NCBI GenBank assembly: GCA_000226015.1
Contig: JH155468.1
Span: forward strand, 104,988-151,738
Length of the DNA stretch: 46,751 bases
Direction: 5' to 3'
DNA from: Mnemiopsis leidyi
Lineage: Eukaryota > Ctenophora > Tentaculata > Lobata > Bolinopsidae
In this document: positions 36,397-46,751 of the stretch, one piece after another
How the letters are laid out: every line of letters starts with the position of its first letter
Position numbering within the stretch: the stretch's first letter is position 1
Notes under the pieces: generated by a model
Seen by the model: only the letters and a program-made list of their open reading frames with translations
Told to the model about the DNA's origin: nothing
Database searches by the model: none
Position numbers and translations under genes: made by a program

Positions 36397-38513
36397 ATGT
36401 CCGACGACGGCCACCTCCATGAGAACCACGACAAAGTGGACCACCATGATGACGTCCGAGACGACAACAGTAGAGACGACAAGATACAAGGCTCCTCTAC
36501 AACCCGGTCCAGATCAAGTTCCACAACAAGTTCCCTGTCTCCTGACTCTCTGAGACAGGGAAGTAAACACGACTCGGACACGGACAGGACGGAGAGTGGA
36601 GCCGGGGTGGGGAAACCCATGTACCACAAGGACGTGGAGTTCTTGAGGGAGAAGAAGAATGCTCGTCTCAAACGCAAACAGGAATTGTGAGTGCAAATCA
36701 AACTCAATACAAATCAAATTTACACCATACTGATGATTTATCACAACTTTTCTCTCAGCATAATTGCTACTATATCATGCTGTGTAAAAATTTGGTTTTT
36801 ATACTAAATAGGAAAGATTGGAGATTATAGGATCAAGTGTCCTTCTCTTTTTGATTATTCGTCAAAGGAAATCTTTTCAGGGAAGCCCGGAGAAAACTAC
36901 TTAAAGATAGAGAAGAAGCCAAACTGAAGTACAAAAAATGCGTTGAAGAATATCTTCAGGCAAAAATGAAGTATGATTTTTTTTCTAAACCAAAAAATGT
37001 GATGGTAATGAGATAATGTGTGTATTGCGGTCAATTTGCAGTCCCTGAGGCTCCAAATACAAAGCTTCGCAGCTTCAGAAACGGGACAGAGCGAACATTA
37101 ACCGGAATAGTCGGAAAGCTTGTTTACATCAAGTTCAATTAACTAATTTGACTAGTGAAAAATATAATTCTTGCAGCAATCATTGTCTTAAAATCGAAAA
37201 TGTACACGCTACCTCAAACTGAAATGTAAAATGCTAATAGTAATAGACGTACCCTGTCAGTTTTGCGATGGTCCTTGGAGCGTATTTTGGCCGGACTATT
37301 CCGGTGAACAACATGAAGTACCATCTGAGAGACTTTAAGGAACTTCTGAAGGACAACCATTACGAGGTTTACATTGATCCTAGTCCTGGGGGTAAGTTTG
37401 GTTAATGTCATTGAATTTTAAGCTTTTTGCATCCTTCTTTTATAAACAGACACATTTAAGATCAATCCGTAAAATTTCATCCTGTTTCAGCTTCTTTTAA
37501 GACCTCAAAGAGACAAAGTAATATTGTGATACCTTAATCATAATGCTTCAAGAGCTATGACCTATCCAAAATTAAACAGTTATATTAAAATTTTAACACA
37601 TGGCAGCGTTCAAGAAGCGATCTGTCGACATAAAGCTCAATAAGAAGGAGAAGCTGACTCTGGGAAGAAGAGTTACAATGAAACTTGGAGTTTCCAAGAA
37701 GAAAGTCAGTCCTCAAGATAAGGTTAGATACTACGTTAACGTTTTTTGTGATAGAGCCGAGCAAGCCTTTGATTTTGAAAACTATTATTGATTACACTAT
37801 GATCCCTCAATGGCACATTGGCTCCTGATCATGGCGTCGGAAGATAAGACTTAAACATAATTGACCATACTGTAAATTTAACCCATCTATACTATAGACA
37901 CATACAGTTATTGTTAACTTCAATTTACAAATTTGAAATTGAATAACGATTTCCCGTCCTTGCACAGAAAATACTAAACCTGATAATCTCGTTTGACGAG
38001 ATGTACGAGGCCGTGGATGGTGCTTGTCATGCCTGGTGGAAGTATAAGGAATTAACCAACAAGCCTCAACACTGCATGATAGGTACGACCTGGACTAACA
38101 ATCTAGCAATTTGTCATAACCAATAAATAGTTGACACTTTTTTATGGGCACTTCACAGATATCATGTTTTGAAGCGCTGTAATCTCCATCCAGGAGAGCA
38201 GAAGTTCAGAGCGAGACGGGAAAGGCGGTGGATCTGGGTGCAGATGTACAGGAGACCTCGTACCGCCGAAAAGAAGGCTAGGCTGGAGGAACGCAAGGCA
38301 AGGAACGAGAGACGTCGTGCTGAAAAAGCCGCCAACCGACGTCTTCCTGAGTATTACCCGCAGAAGGGAGGAGAGGGCACGAGAATCATAACTAAGAAGA
38401 CGGAAGAAGTTGAGTATGAGTATGAAGTAGTTGACGGTGGAGAGTCCTCAACAGACTCATATAATGACGATTATTCCGATTCCGGATCGTCTTATCACAC
38501 TGATTCGTCTTAG
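36397..38513 (+). CDS. Unrecognised charged coiled-coil-rich protein, plus-strand member of a diverging pair
   Basis: Six exons with consistent phase give 353 residues: 36397-36686, 36881-36970, 37261-37391, 37607-37722, 37968-38082, 38194-38513. The family is unknown to me. The N-terminus (MSDDGHLHENHDKVDHHDD) is acidic and His-rich, then Ser/Thr-rich, followed by basic helices (NARLKRKQELEARRKLLKDR). The core matches the minus-strand gene: NFAMVLGAYFGR ... LRDFKELLKDNHYEVYID against FGMLLSSHLGK ... LPEFKDELMANDYEITID; SFDEMYEAVDGACHAWWKYK against SFEEMYDAANSALNAWWIYK; RRERRWIWVQMY against RAERRYILVGMY. An Arg/Lys/Glu helix and a Ser/Asp/Tyr tail end the protein. Introns after the matching segments have the same phases (2, 2, 1, 0, 1). 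It lacks the HDKS repeat. No signal peptide or membrane segment is seen. AATAAA at 38779-38784 is a plausible poly(A) signal. Confidence 0.82.
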
Positions 38514-40049
38514 TGTATGATGATGGAACGGGTAGCGAATTTTAGGGATATAAATAACAGTAATTGAGAAATTTTGTTTGTAGCATTTTCAGTACTGAGT
38601 ACAAAATTTGTTTCAAAACTTAGTCTCTTATAAAGCAGCTGTGGAAACTTTTAGGAGTAGAGATTTTAGATTATAAGAAACGAAATCAATAATGTAAACA
38701 GTAAACACTAAAATAGTCTCAAAGTTAATTCGAAATATTTGAATATATTGTACATAAAATATCGGGCAAAATGGTTTCAATAAAATACGTAACATTGATC
38801 ACAGATTATAGAATCCCGCAATACCCAATAACTTAATGTGATCTAAGGATTTTCTCATGCACTGCAACAATGATTATCATCATCAGATTACCATTATAAA
38901 CATCTTGACAGGCTTTAGATAGTTGCTTACACAATTTGAATTAAGAACGATTTGCAAAAGTTCAAGAAATTTCCAAAAAACTTCATGCACAGTCAGTATT
39001 TGTCTTTGTTTTCACAATGCAGATAGCGTCGTCTTTAGCTACACATTGATTTCCGCCATGAAATTAGACAGGAAAAAGAATGAACAGTTGAGAATTGAGA
39101 AACATATTCATATCTTTCGAGATATCATCTCAAGTGAGTAAGTAACTGCAATATTGAAATTTATTTGATGAATGCAACTATTTCCAGTAAGATGCACTTA
39201 GTTAAGTGAAAAATCTATAATATCAAAATTGGTAGAATTGAGTCCATTTTGCCTGAACGAAAGCATACAGCAACAATACAGACCAAGTAATATCTTTCCC
39301 TCAAAATTAACGAAATTTCGTTAGGCCTTGCTCTACAAAACAGCAGTTGTACATCAAAATATACATGGTTAGATTATTTTGTAAGTAAAACAAGTAGTTC
39401 AGTTGCTAAAAGAGAACTATTAATTTCAACTTCCGCAGCAGTTAAAATCAAATGGTCAGCCATTGTATCTGCAATATCAAATTTAACGCTTTTTAACCTA
39501 GTAAACTAGTACCGAATCACTTAAATTCCTCTCCAAAAATAAGAAGTTTTTCGTTGAAGCCAAAAGCGAATAGGTCTCCTCTATTAATCAGAATTTGTTC
39601 CCAACTCGATCGTTAATAATTAATTGATTAAATAACCTTTAACCAATCAACCATCAACAATGCCATAAGCAAACAGCCCAATTACACCATGCTTCGGATT
39701 TTTACCATAGCTTCAACACTTAAGGGTCCATCTACATTCTTAAACTCAATAGAAATTGAGTGACAAATGAACGGTTAGATCAGCAACACAGTATCAGCTC
39801 CATCCATTTTGACAATTACATAATAACTTGACCTCATAACAGTTCCCCAGCCGTTGACGATGATAAACTGACAAATTTCCACTGGATAATGGTAGAACGT
39901 TGACTTGGTCGTTCTGAGAGGGTGGTATGAACGTTGCGGACGATTTACAAACGGTTCAGAATCCTTCAGGATGGCATAGGTATAGTGACTCCTTTATCAA
40001 AATAAGCGTTGTGACTCCTTTATCAAAGAACGCGCTCCCTCACCCGCCC
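38514..40049. other. Convergent intergenic region, poly(A) candidate at 38779-38784
   Basis: It lies between the stop of the plus-strand paralogue (38513) and the stop of the G alpha gene (40050, minus). AATAAA at 38779-38784 is 266 bases after the plus-strand stop. A 72-codon frame at 38923-39141 resembles nothing I know. No RNA gene or repeat of note was seen. Confidence 0.5.
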
Positions 40050-43000
40050 TCATACCAGCCCAGCGCTCTTCAGGTTGTGTTCTAAAAATATCTCAACGAC
40101 GGCATCGAAGACAAACTTTATGTTGTTTGTGTCGGTGGCATTAGTAAAATGAGGAAATATGCTTTTTTCAGGGTTTTTATTTAGCGCGACCAGTTGGTCC
40201 TGAATGTACTGTTTGCAGGAATCGTAGCAGTTTGTGGGACCTGAGGAATAATGGGTTCAGTTTAAGAATATTGTAAGATAACAGCTAAACAATAAGGGAA
40301 TTATTGACTGATTATAACCCTCCGCACCGTGTCTAAACACATCCTAAACACGTGCGAAAAAGCACTGTTTTCTAGCTTCTTATTGGCCAAAATTTGTGAA
40401 GCATTCTCAAATATACTTTTTCCTGTTAAAACCAACAAACAAAATGCAAACTATACCGGTATATTCTGGGAAAGCAACTGTTATAGATATGCAGGCTATT
40501 TTCCGCTGGAAAATGTCTGTCTTGTTAAGAAATAGGATGAAAGGCGTCGTGGTGAAGTATTTCATGTTGCAGATGCTACTGAACAACAACATACTCTCCT
40601 TCATTCGATTCTGGAAGGGTGATCAGCTGTTACCTCTTTCGGAATGTTTCAATATTGACGTTTTCTAAGTGTTAACATAACATGTCTGAAATCATATCCT
40701 CTTTTTTCTATACAATATGGTATATGCTTATTGGCTACTAGAGTACTATGAATCAGATGAAAAATTATGCAATAAATTCATTTGAACCATTATTCTCTCA
40801 AATTGAAAAGGCATATTGAACAACAATTTTTTCAAGTAGTAAAAGCATATTAAAGCGCTTACCGTTTTATTATCCTCGGCAAGCCGCAGATTATATTCGC
40901 TGAGAGCAATGATAAATATGATAGCAGTTACATCGTCGAAACAGTGTATCCACTTGCTTCTCTGGGTTCGCTGTCCCCCTACGTCATACATTCTGAGATA
41001 GGACAGACATGAGCATAAAATGTTTTACTAGGCCAAGGGTGGATCAACTGTTCAATTTAGATAAAACTTTCTGTCTTCGGAAGTAATTTTACCGGTATAA
41101 AATCATAGTGTTCCATTCATTCAATTTAACACAATTTCATATCACTTGTTCTCGTTACATATAATAAGTTTTCGTCTACATAAGTTTATCATGAATCATG
41201 GCAACTGCACAATCGTATCATCTTCAGGCCAAAGCCTGCTCATCAACAAGCCTAATTCCCAAATTATAATTGAGACTAGAGAAGTCTGGTTGCGGAGAAT
41301 AAGGTGATGTAACGAAGTACACTAAACACATACAGTCGGGTACACACCGGCCACACTAACAGCATCTAGCTGTCATCACACTAGAGGACTATACGTGTAC
41401 TACTGCACCATGCAGAGTACACTGGTTGCTGGGCGTGCTGCAACTAGTTAGTAGTTAGCTATTAGTTCGGTCAGACTAAAGTCACGTACTGAATTTTCTG
41501 TTCGGAGAAATTGAAGCAGTCTCGGGGGAATAGGGTCAGCAAGGCTGGGAGTAGGAATACAGCCTTGTAAAAAGGAATATTGCTCTCTCGACATAATAAG
41601 GTATCCTTATTGTCTAGTACTAATTCTTATAGTACTTATTGTACTAATAATAATCCTTATTGTACTAATCCTTATTGTTTAGTACTACATTAATATTGTA
41701 AGGAAAGGGGCTGGCAACTGCCAATTGCTCCTACGGACTTATGGAAAAGGAGACGATCTGGAGAGGGGCATATTGCGCAAACGGCAGGAAAAGTTTTTGG
41801 GTTCGCGAGTGGAGGAGCCAAGGTCGTAAACCTTAAGCGATTGCATCGGAGAAATTTTGATATTTTGCGAATTTGTTCGCAACGGTCATCTGATCCTTGA
41901 AGAGCGGAACACTTGTGTGCTCTAAAATTGTGTGTCTAATTTCATTACTCTACTAGTCTGTGCTCCAATCATCACTAAATTACCGATTTAAATTTAAAAT
42001 ATGGATTCTAGGATTCAACTTACTTAAAACTAAGATTTTTGTAGTTGAACTTAGTTTCCACAATTTTTGTAGTTTCAAGTCGAGTACAAAGAATATCATC
42101 TTGAGTGGGCAAGTAGTGGGGCTCAGTTATTCTCTCTATGTTGTCAAAAAAGCTGAAATGGTTAAGCAATTAGGCAATGGTTGATAGATCTCGTGATAAA
42201 ATCTTTGGTATAATCGAAGAATTGGCTTCTTTTAAACGAACAGGATTATAATGGGAAAATCACAGGTTAGCAACTCACTATTGTGCGCAATCGTATATCT
42301 GATAATCTGCCCGCATGTCGTATGCTTTCTGGACCCCTCTGAAGAATATCATACTATTCTTCCTATTTATTGATATATTTTTCGGTAGAGGACGACAGAC
42401 CATAGCTTGATCATAAATTCATAATGAATAAAAAAGAACGATTTAATCTTTCAAAACGCATAGTAGTATCTAAATCAGTTTTTAGAAAGTATAAAATTGG
42501 TTAGAAATTACTTACCTATCAGCCCAGAGTCGTTTGACACACTGACCGTACTCCGGCGTAAGATGAGTTTGGAAGGCGTTACACGGTTTCAAATACGTGA
42601 TACAGTCAGCATCTTTCTAGGTTGTAAGTTAGCAAAGTTTGCTATCAAACAGGTATAAGACTATAAGGACGGACATTTTAGAGACGATTAATGAAAAGTC
42701 TTAAGAGTGTGTGACTGGGTGAGTGATAGTGATTCAGCATGTATACTAGTATAGCTGATTAAACGAATATTAACACACATCTGTAGAAGGTTAAGCAACA
42801 GCCAGGTACATAGATTGTTTAGCTTAGATGTGTTTGCTCTGCTTGGATTACAGTTAGCGATTTATACATTGAGGGTAACATTCAATACTGAGGGTAAAAA
42901 GGCTCTCCAGTTAACATTTGATACTAGAAATTCCTTCATTTGTTTGCGGGCAAAGTTAATTGACCTTGGTAAAATATTTCATTTGATTTATACCTAGACT

Positions 43001-45703
43001 TTACTTCAGAATTCTCAATCCCACCATAAAAGGTTCTTGCAAACATAATAAGTGAAAATTAAGTTAACTTAGATATTGAGAGCGCAGGAAATTTTAGCAT
43101 GCCATCATGGGACAAACTTATTTAGGATGAACATTGAGCAAGGTTTGATAATGTGGTTATAGTCAAATTCAGTCTTAGGTATCTTTATCAAATTTAGTAC
43201 TTAATTATGTGATATCTCAAGTTCATCATCAACGAAAAGTTCAGATTTCCTCAAGTCTACTTACATCTTATGTGGGCCCGAAGAATTCTTGCTTTGGTTT
43301 AGATTAAAACTTAGTAAAACATTTCTTTTGCGAGCACTTACATATGGCCAGCAACATGTAGATAAATACCTTAAATTTTCTGTGAAGTTCTCTCAACTTC
43401 AAACAGTCGCCTGACGTAATAGTGAATAACTAATTGTATTTGAACATCAGTACAGTTTTAAGACGTCATTTAAGAAGTCACTTTAAGATGTCATTTAATT
43501 AAGAAGTCATTTTTTGTGAACGTACAATGAACAAAAAGTAACAACATTCTCTTATACTGTCAACTAAATTGAAGTTTACTTTTTTTGACGTTTTTGAATA
43601 AAACCCTACCCATAGAGAAACTACACCGACACGTGTCAAACTACACGTGACAAACTACACGTGACAAACTTCACGTGACAAACTACACGTGACAAACTAC
43701 ACGTGACAAACTACACGTGACAAACTACACGTGACAAACTACACGTGACAAACTACACGTGACAAACTACACGTGACAAACTACACGTGACAAACTACAC
43801 GTGACAAACTACACGTGACATCAGACCTGATATTCTGGCAGGATCGTTGAAGGGCATCCCCATGTTCTCCATAGCAGTAAGTATGGCACACATGCAATCC
43901 ACTATGTTCCTGTGCACAACTACTCGGTACTGCTGTCGCTCGCTCTGAGACGGGTAATGAGTAGAGAACACGAGTAGTGAATGATGATATAGAGTAGTGA
44001 GTGAATTAGCTGAAAAGCCCTGGATATAACTCACATTATTTCAAAATTTTAAAGAGCAATTGCAAAATGTTAATAGAAAATCTGCAACCGTCTGTAAATA
44101 TTGACGGTAGACCAAAACACGATAAATCAGTGACAAGCAAATTATTGGCCTTTCCAGGCAAGTGAATGGTAAGCTGTGAAATCAATGTAAGATAAAAATC
44201 ATCATCATATGAATTGTGGGCTGTGTTGATATCTATGATTTTTCAAAGCAGATTTTACAAGGAACAACTCAATTGACGTACATCATTGTAGCCTCGGTTG
44301 TGCAGGATTCTCATCTGCTTGAGAATCGTGCTTTTGCCGCTTTCCCCAGGACCTGCAAAATATAGAATTACAATATCCCATAAAAACTTTTCGTTTTTCT
44401 TTCGTGAAATACGGCGCTAGCTTCCCAACGAGATCCGCTAGCTTTTTCGAATTATATTCTTCATGCATTTCAAGTATGGTTCCCGTCGTCCTGCCCCAGA
44501 ACATCGTGCCCCACAAAATTTTGTCCCAAAGATTTTGACCCAGCGACCCTTTAACCCTTACCCTAACCCTAACCCTGTCTGTTAAGAAGTAGGACGTCAC
44601 TGGGGCAAAATCTCCGAGTTACAACGTTCTGAGGCACGATGTTCTGGGGCAGAGCGTCGGCCACCTTCATATTGGCTGCCTTTATCGATAACTTTTATCT
44701 TGACAAACACCTTAAATGGTTCACATTGAGGGCGTTTCTAAACTAATCGAGTGCATGAAGTGCATCAATTTAAGGTACAAACAGTTCCTTACCAAGAAGA
44801 AGAAGATGAACTTCTTTCTGCCTCTGTTTCTTCCATTCTTGGAGCTGCCTGTCTATGTTATTGCTAGCTTGTGTAAGGTTGGGATCCGCTCCTTCCCCTG
44901 AAATGTTGCGTTTCTTTTTTCATCTAAATTTAGCAATTTAGCCTAAATTTAGCCTAAATTTAGCCTAACCCTAATTATGCAACAGTTTCCCTTACTAAGG
45001 AGACCTGTTGTGGCAAAGCAGCACTTATCTAATCTAAGTAACACTTGCTTTTACTACACAACACCTGGCGTAACTAAACAACACGTTTCACGTAACTAAG
45101 GAACACCCTAACCCTACGTAACTATAAACAACACTTTTAAGTAACTAAGCAACACTCTACGTAACTTAGCAACACTCTACGTAACTTAGCAACACTCTAC
45201 GTAACTAAGCAATACGTAACGTGACTAAGCGACACTCTACGTAACTAAGCAACACTCTACGTAACTAAGCAACACTCTACGTAACTAAACAACACTCTTC
45301 GTAACTAAGCAACACTCTACGTAACTAAGCAACACTCTACGTAACTTAGCAACACTCTACGTAACTAAGGAACACTCTACGTAACTAAGCAATACTCAAC
45401 GTAACTAAGCAACACTCTACGTAACTAAGCAATACTCTACGTAACTAAGCAACACTCTACGTAACTAAGTAACACTCTACGTAACTAAGCAACACCCAAC
45501 GTAACTAAGCAACACTCTTCGTAACAGCAATACACAACGTAACTAAGCAATACACAACGTAACGAAGCAAACCACAACGTAACTAAGCAATACACAACGA
45601 AACGAAGCAATACACAACGTAACTAAGCAACACTCTATGTAACTAAGCAACACTTACCCTCTACAAGACCTGGACAGCACCTCTCCATTAAACCCTTTAT
45701 CAT
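40050..45703 (-). CDS. Heterotrimeric G-protein alpha subunit, divergent class
   Basis: Ten exons, all phases consistent, 372 residues: 45703-45658, 44897-44793, 44352-44282, 43944-43813, 42616-42516, 42338-42279, 42152-42024, 40992-40863, 40610-40457, 40240-40050. It couples membrane receptors to effectors through a GTP cycle. Motifs: P-loop GPGESGKST (51-59); switch [12 protein letters not shown] with catalytic Arg196 and Mg-binding Thr199; switch II DVGGQR (Gln222); NKTD (287-290); the TCAT box reads TNAT. The N-terminus ([13 protein letters not shown]) has no myristoylation Gly but a Cys pair like Gq, suggesting palmitoylation. The C-terminus NLKSAGLV resembles Gi/o tails but with Ala where the pertussis-toxin Cys sits. 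Lys201 replaces the switch I Gly used by RGS proteins. It mixes Gq-like and Gi-like traits, so the class is uncertain. The start could instead be Met6 (45688). Introns 1 and 4 begin with minisatellite arrays. Confidence 0.94.
41598..41702. repeat. Low-complexity ttattgtactaa repeats in a G alpha intron
   Basis: Short irregular copies of 'ccttattgt(c/t)tagtactaa' and 'cttattgtactaat' between the exons at 42152-42024 and 40992-40863. This is simple tandem degeneracy with no coding or RNA signal. Confidence 0.7.
43622..43820. repeat. 14-bp minisatellite with CACGTG in each unit, starting at the donor of G alpha exon 4
   Basis: The plus-strand unit is ctacacgtgacaaa, about 13 copies. In gene direction it reads gtagtttgtcacgt, so each copy contains CACGT followed by GTAGTTTGT. 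The exon ends TCACGT at 43813 and its donor gtagtt is the first base of the array, so the unit includes the splice junction itself. CACGTG is also the E-box core bound by basic helix-loop-helix factors. Confidence 0.92.
44492..44651. mobile_element. Small foldback element in G alpha intron 2 with telomere-like loop
   Basis: tgccccagaacatcgtgcc at 44492-44510 is repeated as an exact reverse complement at 44633-44651. Further pairing inside (gggacaaaatttt-like on the left, ggggcaaaatc on the right) is weaker. The loop holds ccctaaccctaaccct (about 44558-44576), matching the common animal telomere repeat. About 160 bp, no coding capacity: MITE-like. Confidence 0.78.
45061..45657. repeat. 20-bp minisatellite filling the start of G alpha intron 1, about 28 copies
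   Basis: The plus-strand consensus is aacactctacgtaactaagc, with variants such as aatacacaacgtaactaagc. In gene direction the unit is gcttagttacgtagagtgtt. The donor of exon 1 (GTAAGTG, 45657 downward) is directly continuous with it: gtaagtgttgcttagttac against the unit gtagagtgttgcttagttac. The array therefore begins at the exon-intron boundary. Confidence 0.93.
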
Positions 45704-46602
45704 TTCGCTACAAGGCGATAGTTACATATTTATTCCTTCACATCATTCTAGGGAGATGATGGTTATAACTTTTAACGTTCATAGAAATAAGTTGTATTAC
45801 TATTATTGAATGTTTACATCATGCTTTAATTTAGGTTGAATAAAAACCGAATGAATTGCATTAAATGGTTGGTTAATTAAAGTCTTCAAGTCAGTTCAAC
45901 TAAAGTGCGTCTAGCTTTCTGTCCCTACTCTCAAACTGTCAAACTCAATACTCAGTCTTCTTCATAAGAAATTTAGATGAAATTGCAGAAATTGAAAGAT
46001 TCTTCAAAACCTTAACTTTATTAGTTTATTAAAGTCAAGCGAAGAAACTATTGTCTGTAACTTTTTAAGAATTATATTAACAAGGCGGGCAATATTGCAC
46101 AAATCCTCCTTCTATTAGTTGAGTTTACAGTGTATAGCTAATAGCTTCGGCAATCACGATTCACGAAAGATTAACCAACCAAAGTGATTGACTTCAATTT
46201 TAATTTTATTAATCCCGCAACCATCGCGGAATGGTAGGACTGTTTTGGGCTTTTATCAGAACTCTGACATTCTGAACTTCTAGTTGTATCAAGCTGTCGA
46301 GATAGTCTAAAAAATTAGGAAAAGTGTAAATTAGGTTTACCAGGTACCCACACATTAAAACAAGAAATAAAAGCGAGACTTGCTGAGTAGGTTTGCCGAA
46401 TCAATAAGGCTAAAAAAGGAAATGTGAACTACATTAAGCGAGTCTAGGAGGAGGAAATGCAAAATGAATTAACTAAGTCATGACATGATACAGCAGAAAA
46501 AAACGAGTATATGTTCTGTCAGTGGTGATAACAGGTACAAAATGAAATTACGGAGCACAGCTAACATGATATAATCACAGCACATACTAGAAATTGTCAT
46601 AC
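45704..46602. other. Upstream region of the G alpha gene
   Basis: About 900 bases before the start codon at 45703 on the minus strand. It should hold the promoter and 5' UTR. AT-rich; no clear core-promoter motif, RNA gene or open frame of note was seen. Confidence 0.45.
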
Positions 46603-46658
46603 TGTGTGTGTTTCTGTGTTTGTGTGTGTGTGTTTGTGTGTGTGTGTGTATGTGTGTG

Positions 46659-46750
<92 letters not shown>

Positions 46751-46751
46751 G
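46603..46751. repeat. (TG)n microsatellite at the right contig end
   Basis: Nearly pure TG dinucleotides with a few TTG, TAT and TCT interruptions, complementary to the (CA)n tract at the left edge. Confidence 0.95.

Noticed and set aside
36363-36744. Minus-strand frames of 114 and 76 codons
   Set aside because: Antisense of the first exon of the plus-strand paralogue; no independent signal.
38923-39141. 72-codon plus-strand frame in convergent intergenic DNA
   Set aside because: No recognisable motif and no splice or promoter support.
40329-40668. Plus-strand frames of 68 and 90 codons
   Set aside because: Antisense shadows of G alpha exon 40610-40457.
44283-44600. 105-codon minus-strand frame over G alpha exon 3 and the foldback element
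   Set aside because: It reads through the real exon in another frame, and its start lies in telomere-like repeat (RVRVRV run); the phase-consistent G alpha model explains the locus.
45061-45657. CRISPR-like appearance of a regular 20-bp array
   Set aside because: Units are contiguous without unique spacers and the genome is eukaryotic; it is a minisatellite.
1-46751. tRNA, rRNA or snRNA genes
   Set aside because: I looked for B-box-like tRNA cores and snRNA-like motifs by eye and found none; a covariance-model scan would be needed to exclude them.

Overview
The window looks like one contig of an AT-rich, intron-dense animal genome. Genes have many short exons with gt-ag introns, and the proteins are metazoan: a Polycomb EED, a matrix metalloproteinase (MMP), a heterotrimeric G-protein alpha subunit, and an extracellular protein with lectin, EGF and Ig modules. 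A soft-bodied marine invertebrate is the most natural reading, with a cnidarian one option, but nothing here fixes the phylum. The two ends are the same dinucleotide microsatellite in opposite orientation, (CA)n at the left and (TG)n at the right, as expected where an assembly stops in simple repeats.

Left to right: the last seven exons of EED (+, 814-3060), which must start before the window; a CpG-rich nest of inverted repeats (about 4590-5740); a quiet 2.6-kb stretch; an intronless acyltransferase-3 membrane protein (+, 8387-9952); a 21-exon secreted MMP with a C-type lectin domain between catalytic and hemopexin domains (+, 11587-18678); a roughly 34-exon secreted protein read on the minus strand (31334 down to 19448) with a WSC-like domain, four fucolectin-type domains, Cys-rich modules, EGF-like domains and two Ig domains; two diverging paralogues of a family I do not recognise (minus 34827-32087, plus 36397-38513); and a complete 10-exon G alpha gene (minus, 45703-40050).

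Exon models were built by hand from splice sites, reading phase and family motifs. EED, MMP, G alpha and the plus-strand paralogue close with consistent phase at every junction. The large minus-strand gene has two unresolved junctions (near 29465 and between 23500 and 23219) and one assembly gap (30443-30455). The minus-strand paralogue has a one-base slip inside a coding repeat (near 34407) and one uncertain exon start.

The MMP and the fucolectin/EGF/Ig protein are convergent neighbours and both look extracellular, so they may act in the same matrix, but only position suggests that. The most unusual points are the MMP-lectin-hemopexin architecture, a G alpha with Lys at the switch I position usually held by the Gly that RGS proteins need, the inverted paralogue pair, and minisatellite arrays that start or stop at splice sites in three introns.
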